From Agromyces intestinalis (GTDB lineage: Bacteria; Actinomycetota; Actinomycetes; Actinomycetales; Microbacteriaceae): DNA of 64,000 nt. Below the pieces are notes generated by a model. That model did not search any database, was not told the DNA's origin, and was given only the letters and a program-made list of their open reading frames with translations. Location of the stretch: contig NZ_CP043505.1 in the NCBI RefSeq assembly GCF_008365295.1, positions 124,001 to 188,000 of the forward strand. Direction: 5' to 3'. The translations under genes and the position numbers were made by a program. Shown one piece after another: positions 34,668 to 45,400 of the stretch. Numbering within the stretch: the stretch's first letter is position 1; the number at the start of each line of letters is the position of its first letter.

Positions 34668-35213
34668 ATGCGATATTGGCAGCCAAAGCTCCGGGTCGTC
34701 GGGCCCGGCACCTGGCTGCAATTCGACGCAAGCAGGCGCATCGCCATCATCCGAACGGTGACCGCTGGATATCCGCCCCGACCCCTCCTCCGCGCCGACA
34801 CGTGGTCCGCAGATGACGATGCGCGGGCCTTCCTCGGCTACTTCCCCGCCGACGAGATCCGCCTCTGCGCCGAGGTCGTCTGGGCCCTCTATCAAGAAGC
34901 AACATCCGCCCAAGTGAAGGACGCCGCCGTGAACACGAAGCAGCCCGGATCCACCCAGTGGCACCCGCTTCTCAACGCCGATGAGAACAGTCCAGGCACA
35001 TGGACCATGCGCGACTCGGATGGCCACGCCTACGGCGGCATCCGCATTACGCGGCAAGGCACTGACGTCTACTACCTCGCCCAATACCGAGGGAATCCGA
35101 TCGGACGATTCGACCGACTCCGAACCGCTGTCGAGACCGTGCACCTCGCCCATGTCCGCACGACGCAGCATCCCCGTGTGCCGCCTGACCCGTACGCGAC
35201 GCCGCGCTCATGA
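34668..35213 (+). CDS. Conserved mobile-element protein, unknown function
   Basis: The product has 181 residues from ATG 34668 (186 from ATG 34653). The region RYWQPKLRVVGPGTWLQFDASR is followed by charged and aromatic segments. The C-terminal half has a strand-rich pattern (TWTMRDSDGHAYGGIRI, DVYYLAQYRGNPIGRF). No transmembrane or catalytic motif is visible. The start overlaps or abuts a LexA-box-like palindrome, so damage-responsive control is possible. The next gene (SSB) follows closely. Confidence 0.6.
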   Translation: MRYWQPKLRVVGPGTWLQFDASRRIAIIRTVTAGYPPRPLLRADTWSADDDARAFLGYFPADEIRLCAEVVWALYQEATSAQVKDAAVNTKQPGSTQWHPLLNADENSPGTWTMRDSDGHAYGGIRITRQGTDVYYLAQYRGNPIGRFDRLRTAVETVHLAHVRTTQHPRVPPDPYATPRS

Positions 35214-35281
35214 ATCGGCCGGCGCACCTGTTCCTCGAGCGGACCGATCGGCCCGCCGAAACGAACAGGAGGTCGAGTCCC

Positions 35282-35734
35282 ATGGCTCTTCACACGCAGC
35301 AGTCGCTCTCCGGCTTCATCGCCTCGGAGCCGCAGCAGTCCATCACCGAGAACGGCGACACCCGCTTCTACGTCCGCATCGGCCAGCCGCACTTCCGCCG
35401 CGAAGACGACGGCAGCTTCAGCGAGCTCGAGCCGAGCTTCCACGACCTCGTGACCTACCGCGCCACCGCCGACCGCGCGTTCGCCCGCTTCACGAAGGGC
35501 GACAGCTTCGTCGCCGAGGGCTACGTCCGTACCTTCCCGGTCGAGCGCGACGGCGAGATCATCGAGCGCGAAGAGTTCGTCGCCAAGAAGATCGGCCACG
35601 ACCTCGCCCGCACTAACTACGACGTCGACCGCTCACGGCGACCCGGACCGACCGTCGAGCGGGCCGTGCCCGCCGCGCTGGCATCACGAAGGCCGACGCT
35701 GGTCCGCGGCGAGACTTCCACCCTCGGGCTGTGA
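35282..35734 (+). CDS. ssb: Single-stranded DNA-binding protein
   Basis: A 150-residue SSB-like OB-fold protein. The first strand region is SLSGFIASEPQQSITENGDTRFYVRIGQP; DLVTYRATADRAFARFTKGDSFVAEGYV and REEFVAKKIGHDL match the middle and last strands. The ATG at 35282 was chosen because aggagg lies about 9 bp upstream; an ATG at 35210 would overlap the previous stop but has no such site. The tail lacks the acidic C-terminal tip typical of chromosomal SSB, which suggests a plasmid/element type. It would protect single-stranded DNA during transfer. Confidence 0.75.
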   Translation: MALHTQQSLSGFIASEPQQSITENGDTRFYVRIGQPHFRREDDGSFSELEPSFHDLVTYRATADRAFARFTKGDSFVAEGYVRTFPVERDGEIIEREEFVAKKIGHDLARTNYDVDRSRRPGPTVERAVPAALASRRPTLVRGETSTLGL

Positions 35735-35741
35735 GACGACA

Positions 35742-36314
35742 ATGACGGATGCCTCAAGCCGCTGGCAGACGGACGACGACGCGCTCGGCCCCGACGCGTT
35801 CGACGACCTCGACGGACCTCTGACCCCGGAGCCCCCGCACCCGATCAACTGGAACTTGCTCACCTCCGAGGAAGCAGAGATCGAGTGGATAGAGCTCAAC
35901 CGCTGGGTCAACTGGCTTCGCCGCGCGTACGGCCTGCCGGCGTCCGTCGTTCCCCCGCTCTGGCATCGCCACCCCGAACTCGTGTGGGAGCTCTCCGCTC
36001 TCCATCTGCACTGGCTTAGCGCCTACGACCCCGATCAACACGGCTCGGCACCGTTCGGATGGCACCGCGACTTCGCCGATGCCCGCCAGCGCCTCCACGA
36101 CTGGGTCGCCAGCTCAGGAACAAGACTGGACCGCGATCGACCGACGCGGCAAACCACCTGGCCGGGCGAGCCTCCAGCAGAGACGGTCGAGGACTTCGGA
36201 ATCATTGATCGGGACGCCGACTTCGTGGAGTTCGTCGACGCGGATGTTGCGCGCCGACGCAGCGCGGAGGTACCAATCGCCGGGAGGGCGGGCGCACCCA
36301 GCTTTTCGGGCTGA
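35742..36314 (+). CDS. DUF4913-like protein
   Basis: A 190-residue protein with an acidic N-terminal segment and the block LNRWVNWLRRAYGLPASVVP, PLWHRHPELVWELSALHLHWLSAYDP (about 50-98). This resembles DUF4913, common next to conjugation genes of actinobacterial elements. The C-terminal 60 residues are charged and probably disordered. The function is unknown; the start is ATG 35742, 7 bp after the SSB stop. It is the last forward gene before the convergent defence operon. Confidence 0.6.
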   Translation: MTDASSRWQTDDDALGPDAFDDLDGPLTPEPPHPINWNLLTSEEAEIEWIELNRWVNWLRRAYGLPASVVPPLWHRHPELVWELSALHLHWLSAYDPDQHGSAPFGWHRDFADARQRLHDWVASSGTRLDRDRPTRQTTWPGEPPAETVEDFGIIDRDADFVEFVDADVARRRSAEVPIAGRAGAPSFSG

Positions 36315-36365
36315 GTCATGGTCGGTTGAGGGGCGCGAAGCCGCGGTTTGGTCCAGGCGTCCCGG

Positions 36366-39300
36366 TCAATCCATCGACCAATCCTTATCCGCGAAACCGA
36401 GCGTCTTCAAGTTCTCTCGGATGGCGGAGCGCTGGTCGTCGGTCAACCTGGCGAGCTGGTCCGACTCAATGTCGATGGTGACGCGCACCGGGACGCCGGC
36501 CGTCACGAAGTGGGACACGATCTCCTCATAGATCTGTCCGGCGTCGCGCACGACCCGGTTCACAGTAAGATCCTTCGTGGCGTGGAATCGCGTGGGCACG
36601 GCCGCCGCAGGGCGTCCGCCCGGAGCCGACGTGGTCGATCCCGATGCGCCTGTCCCCGTACCCCCAACCGACGTGCCTGAAACGCCCGCACCGGGGCCGG
36701 TCCCACCCGACTCGCTTTCACCGCTCTCCCGGTCGGCGACCTTGGTGTCGGCCTCGATTTGCTGAGCCGCCACCACCGGGTCGACCACGAGCCCGCCCTG
36801 GCGCACCGCGGACGGCGCTTTCATAGTCAGTCCACTGAACCTGCCATCCTCGTACGAGTCGGCGTACGCGAACCCGTCGAGTTCCACGACGAGGGCGTCG
36901 TCGAGATGCCAGACGGCGTCGACGACGACCTTCGGCTGCGCCACCTTGGGCATGTACACGTACTGGCTGAAGTACCCGACGAGTACGTCGAGCGGAACGT
37001 ATGGCTTCTCGCGCCACAGGTGTAGGCGGTTGATCTGCATGCGCAGTAGCGACGGCGAGAAAGTTCGGACGACGAATTCGCCCGCGTCGGCTTTCTTGGT
37101 CACGCGCTCGGCGAGCGTCCCGTCGCCGTTCATGAGGATCGACTCAAGCTCAATCTCGGCGGCCCCCGGCTCCTGCGTAGGCACGAGAATCCACCGGTAT
37201 GCCTCACGGATGGAGTCCTTCACCGTCTGCTTCTGCTGGGCAACGCGCGACTCCGCGACCTTGATGTTGTGCTGATCGAGGTTGAGCGAATCCCGGTTCT
37301 CGAGGATGTATTCCCACGCCATGCGCTGCCGGACAGCGTTGAGCAGGAGGTCGACGCGATCGACCTCGGGGGCGAGGAACACGAGGCTGTTCTTGTGGAT
37401 GCGGGCGTTGGTGCCGCGCTTCGTCAGGAACTCGATCGCCGCGTCCTCGGCGACCGAGCGTCCTCGCTTCGAAAAGGGGCGGTCGGGGCCGAAGATCACG
37501 AGACCGATGCCGGGATCGTCCTCGACGTCGATGCTGCCGTGCGGGAAACGGTGGACGCGTTCGAAGAGGCCCTTGTCGGTCTCCTGACGGACAACCTGCG
37601 CCAGCTCGTCGAAGACCTGCTCCTCGTGGTACGAGTCGGCGCGCTCCTGCACGATCTGAGCAACCGTCTGCTGTAGCGACAGCCAGTACCGGTCCTGGTC
37701 ACGGTTCATGTACTTGCCGAGGTCACCCAGTCGACGCAGTCCGTCCGTGACGTGCGCCGGGTTGTCCCCAGGGTAGGTCGATCCGAGAACGACACGCTTC
37801 TGCTCGATACCGCGGATGGTTGCTGCGGTGCCGTCGCGGTTGCGGAGGTTGGCCATAGGCGCCGTGCCGAGGAAGACGCACCGGGCGGCGCGCTTGGTGG
37901 CCATTGACCGGCCGAGGATTCTGATGTCGCTGTCGACGACGTTCGCCGTCGAGGTCTCGCCCGCGACATCGGCGTCCACCATCGGCTTCCACGAGTCGTC
38001 GAGGTGGTTGGCCAGCTCGTCGAAGACCTTGGCGTTGTCGAGCGGAATAGAGGCAGGGAGGATCATGGGCGATCGATCCCCACTCGTCCATAGCGCATAG
38101 ACAACCGTCGCCATGAGACGAAGCACGCCGCGGGTGCGCTGGAAACGCTCCAACGTCGACCAGTCCTTGTAGAGCCGGTCGAACAGCTCGGGATGGATCG
38201 GGTACGCAGTGCGCATCGACGCGCGGTAGCCCGGCTGCATAACCTCACTCGGCACATCAGACCCATAGCGCATGTAGTGGTCCATGAACTTGTGCACCAC
38301 GAGATCGCGCGCCGCATCCTGCTCTCGCCCGAACGGCTTGAAGATGCGCCGCCGGACGATCTCAAAAGACTCCTCGATCGTGGCGGGCTGCCACGCAGAC
38401 TCCAGCCGGTGGATGACCGAGCGAAGGTGTCGCAGGGCTTCAAGGCCAGCTGTGCCCCCAACCTCGTGCTCGTTCTCGATCGGGGCGTCGGACCCCGGCA
38501 TGTCACGCACAACGTCTGAGGCGGGCAGAGAGACAACTAGGAGCGCGTTCGGCACAGCCTTGACGGCCTCGGTTAGCGACTGCACGAAGGTCATGTGCCC
38601 ATCGAATGTGCCAGCGGGTGCGGTCTTGTCACGCGACCAGAGCTGTCGCAGGTACGCGACCCACTCGTCGATCAGGACGATGCAAGGGCCGTACTTGCTC
38701 AACAGGTCCGCGAGCGCCGTGGTGGTTGGCGGCACGGATTGCTCGTCGTACCGTTTGAGCAGCTCGTAGCCCTCGATTCCGCCGAGCTGGTACGCCAGTT
38801 CGCCCCACAGCGTGTTGACCGTGATTCCCTCACGCTTGGGCATGCCGAGGATCGACAAGTCGTTCCCGACCAGGACTGCGCGACTCACATTCGCGGGAAG
38901 CTCAGCGACACCGATGCCATCCAGCAGCTCACCGATTCCTGGGAGACGTTCCGCAGGCACCCCGGCCGCGGCGTGGTAAACAGCGAGGAGCGAGTGGGTC
39001 TTGCCACCACCGAATGACGTCATGAGGTCGATGACCGGCTCACCGCCGCCACCGCTCAGGCGCTTGATCGCCTGCTCCAGCAGGTAGCGCAGACCACGCG
39101 TGAGATAGGTACGCCCGAAGAACTCGACTGGGTCGCCATACTCAGGGCCAGCCACACCCTGATGGACCTGGCGCAGATCGGCCGCGAACTGCGCCAACTC
39201 GAAGGTTCCACGAGCAACGTCATCGTGGGGCTCAACGACATCTCGCCAGGCCGGGAGTCCGGTCGAGTCGACCTGAACCGATAGGGCCTTCTCCTGTGCA

Positions 39301-39752
39301 CGCTGGAGCCGCTTCTGGTCCTCCTCGAACATCAGGCGTCGAAACTCGCGACGCATCTCGTCCGCCTCGTCGGCGAGCTGAACCGCCCCGGTCGACCGCA
39401 GGATGTGCTCCCCGTCCATGAGCACCCGCTCAGTGCGCTCCGAGGAGATCCGCTCGCCATGCGCCCACTCCTTGCGCGCGTCCCATAATGCCGAGACGAC
39501 GCGCTTGTCCTCGAAAGTGAGTTGGTCCTTGAAGACCTGGTGCCACTGCTTATCGAAGACCCAGAACAGGTAGGCCGGGTCGGACTGGTTCGGGGTAGCA
39601 TCGCGACCAGTGAGCCCCGCTGTTCGACCCACCTCCGTCGCCCATCCGCTGCCGTACTTGCCGTGCAGTAACGTGACCATCCATGGACCGAGCCCCTCGG
39701 CGACGAGGTCGAGCACACGACCGACGCGTTCCTTGTTTGTAAGTGCTGCCAT
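36366..39752 (-). CDS. DUF499 ATPase with N-terminal HEPN (Swt1-like) domain
   Basis: This 1128-residue protein is the last gene of the three-gene operon. The N-terminal 130 residues look like a Swt1-type HEPN domain, with the R-x4-H motif ARKEWAH (Arg93, His98), the catalytic signature of HEPN RNases. The DUF499 ATPase part has Walker A SFGGGKTHSLL (246-256, Lys251) and Walker B CIVLIDEW (Asp362-Glu363). A Gly/Ser/Thr-rich linker (about 1010-1055) leads to a small C-terminal domain (TRFHATKDLTVNRVVRDAGQ, RVTIDIESDQLARLTDDQRS). Translation starts 1 bp after the methyltransferase stop. A role as regulated effector is inference. Confidence 0.8.
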   Translation of the reverse strand: MAALTNKERVGRVLDLVAEGLGPWMVTLLHGKYGSGWATEVGRTAGLTGRDATPNQSDPAYLFWVFDKQWHQVFKDQLTFEDKRVVSALWDARKEWAHGERISSERTERVLMDGEHILRSTGAVQLADEADEMRREFRRLMFEEDQKRLQRAQEKALSVQVDSTGLPAWRDVVEPHDDVARGTFELAQFAADLRQVHQGVAGPEYGDPVEFFGRTYLTRGLRYLLEQAIKRLSGGGGEPVIDLMTSFGGGKTHSLLAVYHAAAGVPAERLPGIGELLDGIGVAELPANVSRAVLVGNDLSILGMPKREGITVNTLWGELAYQLGGIEGYELLKRYDEQSVPPTTTALADLLSKYGPCIVLIDEWVAYLRQLWSRDKTAPAGTFDGHMTFVQSLTEAVKAVPNALLVVSLPASDVVRDMPGSDAPIENEHEVGGTAGLEALRHLRSVIHRLESAWQPATIEESFEIVRRRIFKPFGREQDAARDLVVHKFMDHYMRYGSDVPSEVMQPGYRASMRTAYPIHPELFDRLYKDWSTLERFQRTRGVLRLMATVVYALWTSGDRSPMILPASIPLDNAKVFDELANHLDDSWKPMVDADVAGETSTANVVDSDIRILGRSMATKRAARCVFLGTAPMANLRNRDGTAATIRGIEQKRVVLGSTYPGDNPAHVTDGLRRLGDLGKYMNRDQDRYWLSLQQTVAQIVQERADSYHEEQVFDELAQVVRQETDKGLFERVHRFPHGSIDVEDDPGIGLVIFGPDRPFSKRGRSVAEDAAIEFLTKRGTNARIHKNSLVFLAPEVDRVDLLLNAVRQRMAWEYILENRDSLNLDQHNIKVAESRVAQQKQTVKDSIREAYRWILVPTQEPGAAEIELESILMNGDGTLAERVTKKADAGEFVVRTFSPSLLRMQINRLHLWREKPYVPLDVLVGYFSQYVYMPKVAQPKVVVDAVWHLDDALVVELDGFAYADSYEDGRFSGLTMKAPSAVRQGGLVVDPVVAAQQIEADTKVADRESGESESGGTGPGAGVSGTSVGGTGTGASGSTTSAPGGRPAAAVPTRFHATKDLTVNRVVRDAGQIYEEIVSHFVTAGVPVRVTIDIESDQLARLTDDQRSAIRENLKTLGFADKDWSMD

Positions 39753-39753
39753 T

Positions 39754-42462
39754 TCAGAAGAACCTTCCCGCGGCGGTTGAGTGGCTCGCGCTCAGTTTCA
39801 CAAGCTCTGACCACGAGTTGATCAATGCGTTGTAGCGCTCCTGGTCCGCTGTGCGCCCCTTCGAAGCAGCGATCTCGTGAAGGCGATACGTCAAGGCCAT
39901 TGCAGGATCCTGGAGGGAGCCGAGTTGGGACATTAGGCGTGCGGATTCCAGCTCGCCTCCCCCGCGCACCAGCCGATCGACAAGGTGGTGGACGGCTTCC
40001 CATGCCGTAGGCCGAGTATCCCCAGTCGGTGCCCAAGTTCGGTCAAGACCCTCGATGCCGAGGAGCCTGACGCGAGTGCCCTCGCTCACTGCAACCTGTG
40101 CTCTCTTTACATCGTCGACGCTGATACCGAGCGGACGGGCCGCTTTGTCGGCCTCCGCAAACGGCGCGGTTACCCAACCGTGCGTCTCCCACCATCGAAC
40201 CGCGAAGCGAGACTCGGGGTCGAGTTCGCCAACCTGCTCATCGAGAACCTCACCGAGGGCGGTGTTGATGAGGTCGAGCGCTCGTCCGACGGAGATGCGT
40301 TCGCCCGCCTGGTCGAGTACGGCTCGGTACCGCGAGAAGATCTGCATCCCTGGACCCAAAGCCGCCTGCGCCAAATCGACCGGGAGAATCGATGCGGCCT
40401 GTAGATCGCGGACGGCGGGCCCAAGCTCTCGTCGAAGTGCTCGAGTGAAGTCCGACACCGACGAATTGGGTGCCGCCGCGGCGCGCGGGCGACAGACCAT
40501 CGCAATGTAGGTAGCCACAGCGTTCGAGCCCTGACCTCGCATTCGTGTAGAACCGGTGCCGTGGATTGGCCAAGTCCCAGTGATCTCCAACTCAGCATCG
40601 ATGATGGCCGTAAGGATGGACGCCCACCGGGACTGCTCATCGGCAACTGACTGTTGCTCTTTCGAGGCGTATACAACGAGCATCGGCAAGTCCTCGCGCA
40701 ACGACGCTCGGAGGTTGTGGAAGGTCTCGACGAATCCGCTGATGAAGTTCTTCTGTGCCTGGTCGCGAGATCCACCATGGTGCCACGGGAACGCCGTCAG
40801 CTCTCCCGCCTTCGGAGCGGCGATCGTCCCGTATAGGTCCGGGTGAACATCTCGGAGCGCACGCCTGTGCCACAAGTAGAAGAAGTCCGAAAGGTCCGCA
40901 TAGCCAATTGCGTCGAAATAAGGTGGATCCGTGGCAACCAGCCCCGGTGCGGGCAGCGCGGTCGTTCGCGCGTCACTCCGAACAGCAGATCCCTGCCCAT
41001 GCGGCGCGTAGGGCAGTGCATCGAGCAGCGTCTCGACGTTCTGAGTCCAGCTTTTTGCGCCCTCTCCGAGCGGGTCCACCTCCGCAAAGTCCCAGGTCAT
41101 TGGCAAGTCCGCGCGCCCAAAGATGCCTTCCGGCGAGGCTGACCCACTCCGCGAATCGAACTTCCATCTTGTTTGCGTGGACCCGCCCTGAGCCAATTTG
41201 CCGAGGGCCAGACCCAGGAGAGTTGCGATGCAAGCAGCTCTCTCCTCACCCCCACCGGCCTCCAGAACCCATTCGTATGCTTCGCGAATCTTCGTCGCGA
41301 AGGTCGACAACACAAGCAACTGGCGATTCGTATATAAGTCAAGCTGTGACGTGATCCCGTAACGGGGCGGGGCAATGTACTGGTTGGGCTCGCCGAGTGA
41401 GATGTCCGGCAGGTCTTCCGGTCGGCGAGCCGACGCCGCGGCTTCGAGGTCTGCCGCTGTGGGTGCCCGGAAGAAGCGTGATTTGTCAGGTGCGACGACC
41501 TGCACCGCCATTAGGCGCAACCCAAGTCCGCCCGACTGCCCCTGGCGTCGGATCTCGGCCTCATCGATGGTCTGCCGACACGCTAGACAGGAGAATGAAG
41601 CGCCGCGACCGATCTTCGGACTATCCGGAGCGCTCCCAGAGGCCTGATCTCGAATAACCGTTAGTTCGACCTTGTCTCGGCTGGCGATTGGCTCTAGCCA
41701 CGCGAGTGCACCCTTTCGCTTCGAAAGCCACCACGTCGTTGTCAGAACTGACTCCACGCTGCAAGCTGGATTCGGGCAAATGGCCGTCCGCCCCCACAGC
41801 CACGTACTCGGTTTGCCGTCATTCCCCTTCGGAAAGTACGTCCCAATCTCCGCTTCAACAGCCTCACGGACCCGACGCGCAAAATGCAGTACGTCCTCGG
41901 CAATCCCGTCGTACCCACTCGTCTGGACAAGTGTTCGGGACGAGAACAACTGGTCGCCAGTCTCCGCAGCGGAATTGGAGACGGATAGCGGTTCGGCGCC
42001 GTACACCCGAGGCAAAAGGTCGGTGATTGCGCGAGTGATTAGAACTGGAACCGGGTTGAGGTCGGACCCTTTCGACTCGAGCCCAAACCGTTGCGCCTCC
42101 ACTAGCGTCGAACCGCCGCCGCAGAACGGGTCAAGCACGGCAGGAAGCCCGTCGGGAAACTGGCGCTTCAGCAACGTCTGCGCTTCCCTCATGTCGGCGG
42201 CGTCAGGCAGATCAGCACCATTCCGAACCAACCGCTTGATCAAGTCAAGCAAGTAGACGCGTTGATTGTCGTCCTCGGGGTCGTCAATCAGGGCCGCGAA
42301 GAGCAGTGCGCGCCAGGCCGGTAGAGGCATGGGCGCGAACCACTTGTGGAGATTCCTTAGCGTTCCAGTCTTCCGGTCCTTGTCCGACTTACACGCTGCG
42401 TTGATCTCCTCGAGCGGTAGCGCGACCTCGATCAGCTTCTTCTTGCGGGCTGTCTCGGTCAC
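39754..42462 (-). CDS. DUF1156 DNA adenine methyltransferase
   Basis: The predicted 902-residue enzyme begins with the DUF1156 block KLIEVALPLEEINAACKSDK, then the anchor TLRNLHKWFAPMPLPAWRAL. The SAM motif is LDPFCGGGSTLVEAQRFG (110-127) and motif IV is ATDPPYFDAIGYADLSDFFY (TDPPY 511-515), as in amino-methylating enzymes acting on adenine or cytosine N4. Two cysteine pairs, ICPNPAC (229, 234) and CLAC (292, 295), suggest a zinc ribbon between them. It would mark self DNA in a restriction-like system. It overlaps the helicase stop by 4 bp. GC is about 50-60%. Confidence 0.88.
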   Translation of the reverse strand: MTETARKKKLIEVALPLEEINAACKSDKDRKTGTLRNLHKWFAPMPLPAWRALLFAALIDDPEDDNQRVYLLDLIKRLVRNGADLPDAADMREAQTLLKRQFPDGLPAVLDPFCGGGSTLVEAQRFGLESKGSDLNPVPVLITRAITDLLPRVYGAEPLSVSNSAAETGDQLFSSRTLVQTSGYDGIAEDVLHFARRVREAVEAEIGTYFPKGNDGKPSTWLWGRTAICPNPACSVESVLTTTWWLSKRKGALAWLEPIASRDKVELTVIRDQASGSAPDSPKIGRGASFSCLACRQTIDEAEIRRQGQSGGLGLRLMAVQVVAPDKSRFFRAPTAADLEAAASARRPEDLPDISLGEPNQYIAPPRYGITSQLDLYTNRQLLVLSTFATKIREAYEWVLEAGGGEERAACIATLLGLALGKLAQGGSTQTRWKFDSRSGSASPEGIFGRADLPMTWDFAEVDPLGEGAKSWTQNVETLLDALPYAPHGQGSAVRSDARTTALPAPGLVATDPPYFDAIGYADLSDFFYLWHRRALRDVHPDLYGTIAAPKAGELTAFPWHHGGSRDQAQKNFISGFVETFHNLRASLREDLPMLVVYASKEQQSVADEQSRWASILTAIIDAELEITGTWPIHGTGSTRMRGQGSNAVATYIAMVCRPRAAAAPNSSVSDFTRALRRELGPAVRDLQAASILPVDLAQAALGPGMQIFSRYRAVLDQAGERISVGRALDLINTALGEVLDEQVGELDPESRFAVRWWETHGWVTAPFAEADKAARPLGISVDDVKRAQVAVSEGTRVRLLGIEGLDRTWAPTGDTRPTAWEAVHHLVDRLVRGGGELESARLMSQLGSLQDPAMALTYRLHEIAASKGRTADQERYNALINSWSELVKLSASHSTAAGRFF

Positions 42463-45400
42463 TGCTGGCTCATCTCCGTTGCGTCGTTCCAGAAGGGTTC
42501 CCAGTCGTACTCAACGCGCGCCGCACGGGGGTCGATGGGTTGGTCTACGGGGTGTCTCATGTACCGCACGGTCGTCGCGTCGTCTCCCGCGACCTGAACG
42601 AGTGCAAGCACTGAGTGATCGGCCTTGTTTAGCGCGGTGACCGCTTCCTGCCGCGTGAGGACAAACGTCTTGCCACCCACTACGCGCCCCTTGACCTCGA
42701 TGAAGTCTAGGCTCTTGCCCGTGTCCGACTCGATGTCGTAGCCGGGGTTGTTGTGGTGCATCTCCGCCGGGTCGTGCCCGAGCGCGCGCTCAACCCGCAG
42801 AACCGCATCGACGGCGAGTCGCTCAACCCGCGTCGTCTCCCGGGCGCGCACTGCCGCCGCCTCCGGGTCGGTCTGGGCGTCCAGCCATCCCCGCGTGACG
42901 ACCAGGCAAGCTCCCGTCACCCGTGGCGGGCGCACAGAGATGTCGCGTTCCTGCTCGAGCTCCCTTAGTCGCCGATGAAGCCGGCGGGCGAGTGCCTCTG
43001 CGCGTTCCTGCATCTGCGATGCCGGTAGGCGCGTCTTCTTGCCTGCGCGCTCCTGCTCGCTCAACTCGAAGGCGCGGCGGTCCCAGTAGTTGATCTCACG
43101 GGTCAGGCGCTCGCGGACCAAGCGCTCGGTCTTATCGACGCGTTCGATCGTGCGCCTACCCACCTCCTCGGCGTGGTGACGTGCGATCGTAACCGACGCC
43201 TCTCGGATCACGCGGCGATCTAGGTCGGATGCCTGCGCCCATGGTTCGGCCAGGAGCGGCCGGCTCGACTTCAGTTCGCCATCGGTGGGCGCTTCGAAGT
43301 TCGGGATCGGCGAGCCGGTGAGCGGCGTGATCGTTCCGTCCGCGTCAATGCGGACATACTGCGCACGGCGCGAAACGACACGCGGCTGTCCATCGGAGGC
43401 AGTGCGCCCGTCGGTGACGTCGTGCTCCAGAAGGCCAACAACATATGGCTGGGTCGTGAGGTCAGATCGGTCGACGAGTATCGCACCACGGCGGAGCGCA
43501 TCGTGATACCGGTCCGAGACGACGCTCATCGTCGCCGACACCAGCGGGTGGCCCGGATGCAGGAGTGTCGCGAGGCGGTTGTTGCCGTCGACGCGAACGA
43601 ATTTCGGGTCGAAGGTGACGCGATAATACTCATCGACAACGGGCTGGCCGTACCCGGTGACGCGATCCCGCTCCTTTATCTCGCCAGGCACACGCTTGAT
43701 CTCGAAGCGGTGGCTCTCGCGCATCCGCATCTGTCCTCCGACGTCCGCAAACGCACGGTGGAAGAACGCCTCGACGTGGTGGGGCTGAAGGCGCGCAGCC
43801 TCGGCACGTTCCATCTCACGCCGCATGTCGTCGATTTCGGCATCGCTCATTGCCGACGGCACTAGCTGGTTCGCCTTGAGCAACTCGGGGATGCCATCCG
43901 CGATCCTCGGCTCGACCACGTCGGTCAGGTAGCGCTGGCGCTCCGGCTTGTTAGCCTCCTTGATCGCCGCGATCATCAGGTCGCGCAAGGCGTTGCCCTG
44001 AAAGAGCTGGCCGAGCACGTCGTAAACGCGCCCGCCAAGCGTGGCGCGCTGCTCTTCGAGCTTCTCCAACAGCCGCGTATAGACGTCACCCTCTCGGGTG
44101 TCATCGGCGACGAGGGACCACATGAAGCAGGTGTTGGGCTGACCGATTCGGTGTACACGGCCGAAGCGCTGTTCGATGCGGTTCGGGTTCCAGGGCAGGT
44201 CGTAGTTGATCAGCAGGTGCGCGTTCTTGTGGAGGTTAATACCCTCTCCCGCGGCGTCCGTTGCGATGAGGAAGACGCATTGTTCGTTCTGCTCGAAGGT
44301 CTCCTTGGCCTTCTTCCGGTCCTCGCGCTTCGTGCCGCCGTGGATAGTGATGACCGCGTCGTCCCGCCCGAGGTGCTGGGTCAGGCGCATCACGAGGTCA
44401 TCGAGGGTGTCCTTATGCTCGGTGAATATGATCACCTTGCGTCTGGCTCCTGTGTCGTCGCGCATCTCGTCGGAGTCGTCGAGCGTGTCGCGCAGGGCAT
44501 TCCACTTGGCGTACGTGGGTGAAGCCTTCACGGCGGCGGACTTCACAAGCAGCCGTTCGAGCACTCGCAACTCGGTTTCCAGCTCCTCCGGCGTGCGCGC
44601 GTTCGTCGCACTGGCGATGGCCTGGTCTTCGAGCGCTTCGCGCTCCTCGTCGGTCAGGTCTTCGAGGTCTTCCCAATCGTCTGGAACGTCGGGGGCATCC
44701 GGCCTCACTGCGGCATACATCCGCGCTTCACGCAGTTCGGACTCGAGACGGGTCTTGCGGCGTTCGAGCGAACGGTGGATCGCGGCCGGTGACGACGCGA
44801 GTCGGCGCTGGAGCGTCGTGAGGGCGAATCCGACTGCGGTTCGGCGGCGGTTGTCTCCCTCGATCGCGTCCGCCCTGTTCATCTCCTCGCGAACGTAGTC
44901 GGTGACGGAGACGTAGAGGTCCTTCTCAGGCTGGGAAAGGTCGTACTTGACCGTGAACGCGAAGCGCTCCGGGAACAGCCGCGTGCCCTCGAACGTCCGT
45001 AGCTCTTCCTTGACCAGTCGGCGCATGAGGTCCGAGACGTCGGCCTTGCGGCTGCCTTCGCGTGCGACGCCCTCGAAGCGATCGGAGTCGAGTAGGGCCA
45101 TGAACAGCTGGAACTGCTGTTCCTTCCCGGAGTGGGGCGTTGCGGTCATCATCAGGAGATTGCGCGAGTGCTTCCCTAGCTCTTCGGCCATCTGGTAGCG
45201 CTTCGTCTTCTTGACTTCGCTGCCCCACACCGTGGCGGACATCTTGTGCGCTTCGTCGAAGATGATGAGATCCCAGTCGACCTCGTTAGCCTTGTCGAGG
45301 ATGCCCTCGCTATTGCGCGCCAGGACGTCGAGCCGGGCCAGCCACAGACCACCGCGGGCGAAGGGGTTACCCTCGTGGAGAATCTTGTCGCGGGTAAGTA

